The notes under the pieces were generated by a model that had not been told where the DNA came from, made no database searches, and was given only the letters and a program-made list of their open reading frames with translations. A stretch of DNA of 56,802 bases from Hofstenia miamia. Its lineage: Eukaryota > Xenacoelomorpha > Acoela. A program made the translations under genes and the position numbers. The stretch spans positions 384,951 through 441,752 of the forward strand of contig SCFE01000105.1 of NCBI GenBank assembly GCA_004352715.1, read 5' to 3'. Below are positions 56,572-56,802 of this stretch, in pieces (position 1 is the stretch's first letter; every line of letters starts with the position of its first letter).

Positions 56572-56802
56572 ATGAGGAGCAATAGTAACCATGAGTACAT
56601 GATACTGGTGAAGGACGCCATTATACAATTGCCTCTAGTAATTATAAAATGGTAAATTCAAGAAAAAAGCAAAGAACTAGAGCCAAAACGCAAAGGACAC
56701 CCCAAAATCAAACAACCCCAGTGATTGTTAATACATCCCCTGAGAGTCAAAATTCCCCAACAGAAATAGTATTGCAGCAAGAAAACGAAGGTGCAGCACT
56801 AT
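56572..56802 (+). pseudogene. Second gag copy, 5' part, cut by the window end
   Basis: Matches the first gag but lacks one base just before the second Met (first copy ATTATGAAAATGG, here ATTATAAAATGG), so the frame from 56572 stops early. The frame from ATG 56649 is intact to the window end and begins MVNSRKKQRTRAK. Confidence 0.75.

Larger units (their letters stand above)
51234..56802 (+). mobile_element. LTR retrotransposon in tandem form: LTR-gag-protease-LTR-gag
   Basis: Two long direct repeats begin with TGTGACATAAT at 51234 and 55046. The similarity continues past the LTR through the leader and into gag, up to the end of the window. Between them lie gag (52798-54468) and a protease (to 55055). 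RT, RNase H and integrase are absent: the protease frame runs straight into the second LTR, which supplies its stop codon. This could be an internally deleted copy joined to another copy by unequal exchange, or a gag-protease-only non-autonomous family. The copies look about 95% alike by eye and CpG is not depleted, so the element is much younger than the block to its left. Confidence 0.8.

Overview
The window is AT-rich animal (metazoan) DNA. Genes have many short exons with GT...AG introns, and the main gene encodes a ciliary-rootlet protein. Transposable elements of metazoan type surround and invade it: hAT, a LINE with a 2A-like motif, Ty3/gypsy remnants and a tandem LTR element. An invertebrate with ciliated cells fits best. 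I cannot fix the lineage from sequence alone.

Layout. 1-9.6 kb: a decayed hAT element with an exact 8-bp target duplication (1009-2282), a perfect 17-copy 126-bp array (4519-6660) that reads on the minus strand as 42-residue ARM-like repeats with a possible ARM exon just upstream (6880-7101), and a small hAT-type MITE (8538-8766). 9.6-30.8 kb: a complete rootletin (CROCC) gene on the plus strand. I traced 32 coding exons whose splice phases all agree, giving 1,915 codons. Exon 12 can also read through into a 63-residue Cys-rich tail with its own stop and poly(A) signal, which suggests a short isoform of about 641 residues. Intron 8 holds an LTR-element 3' end, and intron 30 holds a hAT copy with an exact 8-bp target duplication.

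31-38.6 kb: the rootletin 3' flank, a BED-finger hAT transposase gene on the minus strand (broken by one stop and frameshifts), and a plus-strand LINE with a 2A-like motif, endonuclease and reverse-transcriptase fragments and a second, diverged copy of its C-terminal region. 38.6-42.3 kb: mostly non-coding, ending in an 819-bp inverted-repeat element that sits in a gypsy integrase remnant.

42.3-51.2 kb: a block almost without CpG (I count eight in about 9 kb), holding decayed gypsy gag/protease/RT/RNase H remnants and a decayed hAT transposase. 51.2-56.8 kb: a younger, CpG-normal LTR element arranged as LTR-gag-protease-LTR-gag. It lacks RT and integrase and has a textbook -1 frameshift heptamer at the gag/protease junction.

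The one clear host gene is rootletin, the coiled-coil filament protein of the ciliary rootlet. The ARM-like array may belong to a second host gene. Everything else is mobile DNA or its remains. Several N gaps are flanked by exact duplicates and look like assembly artefacts.
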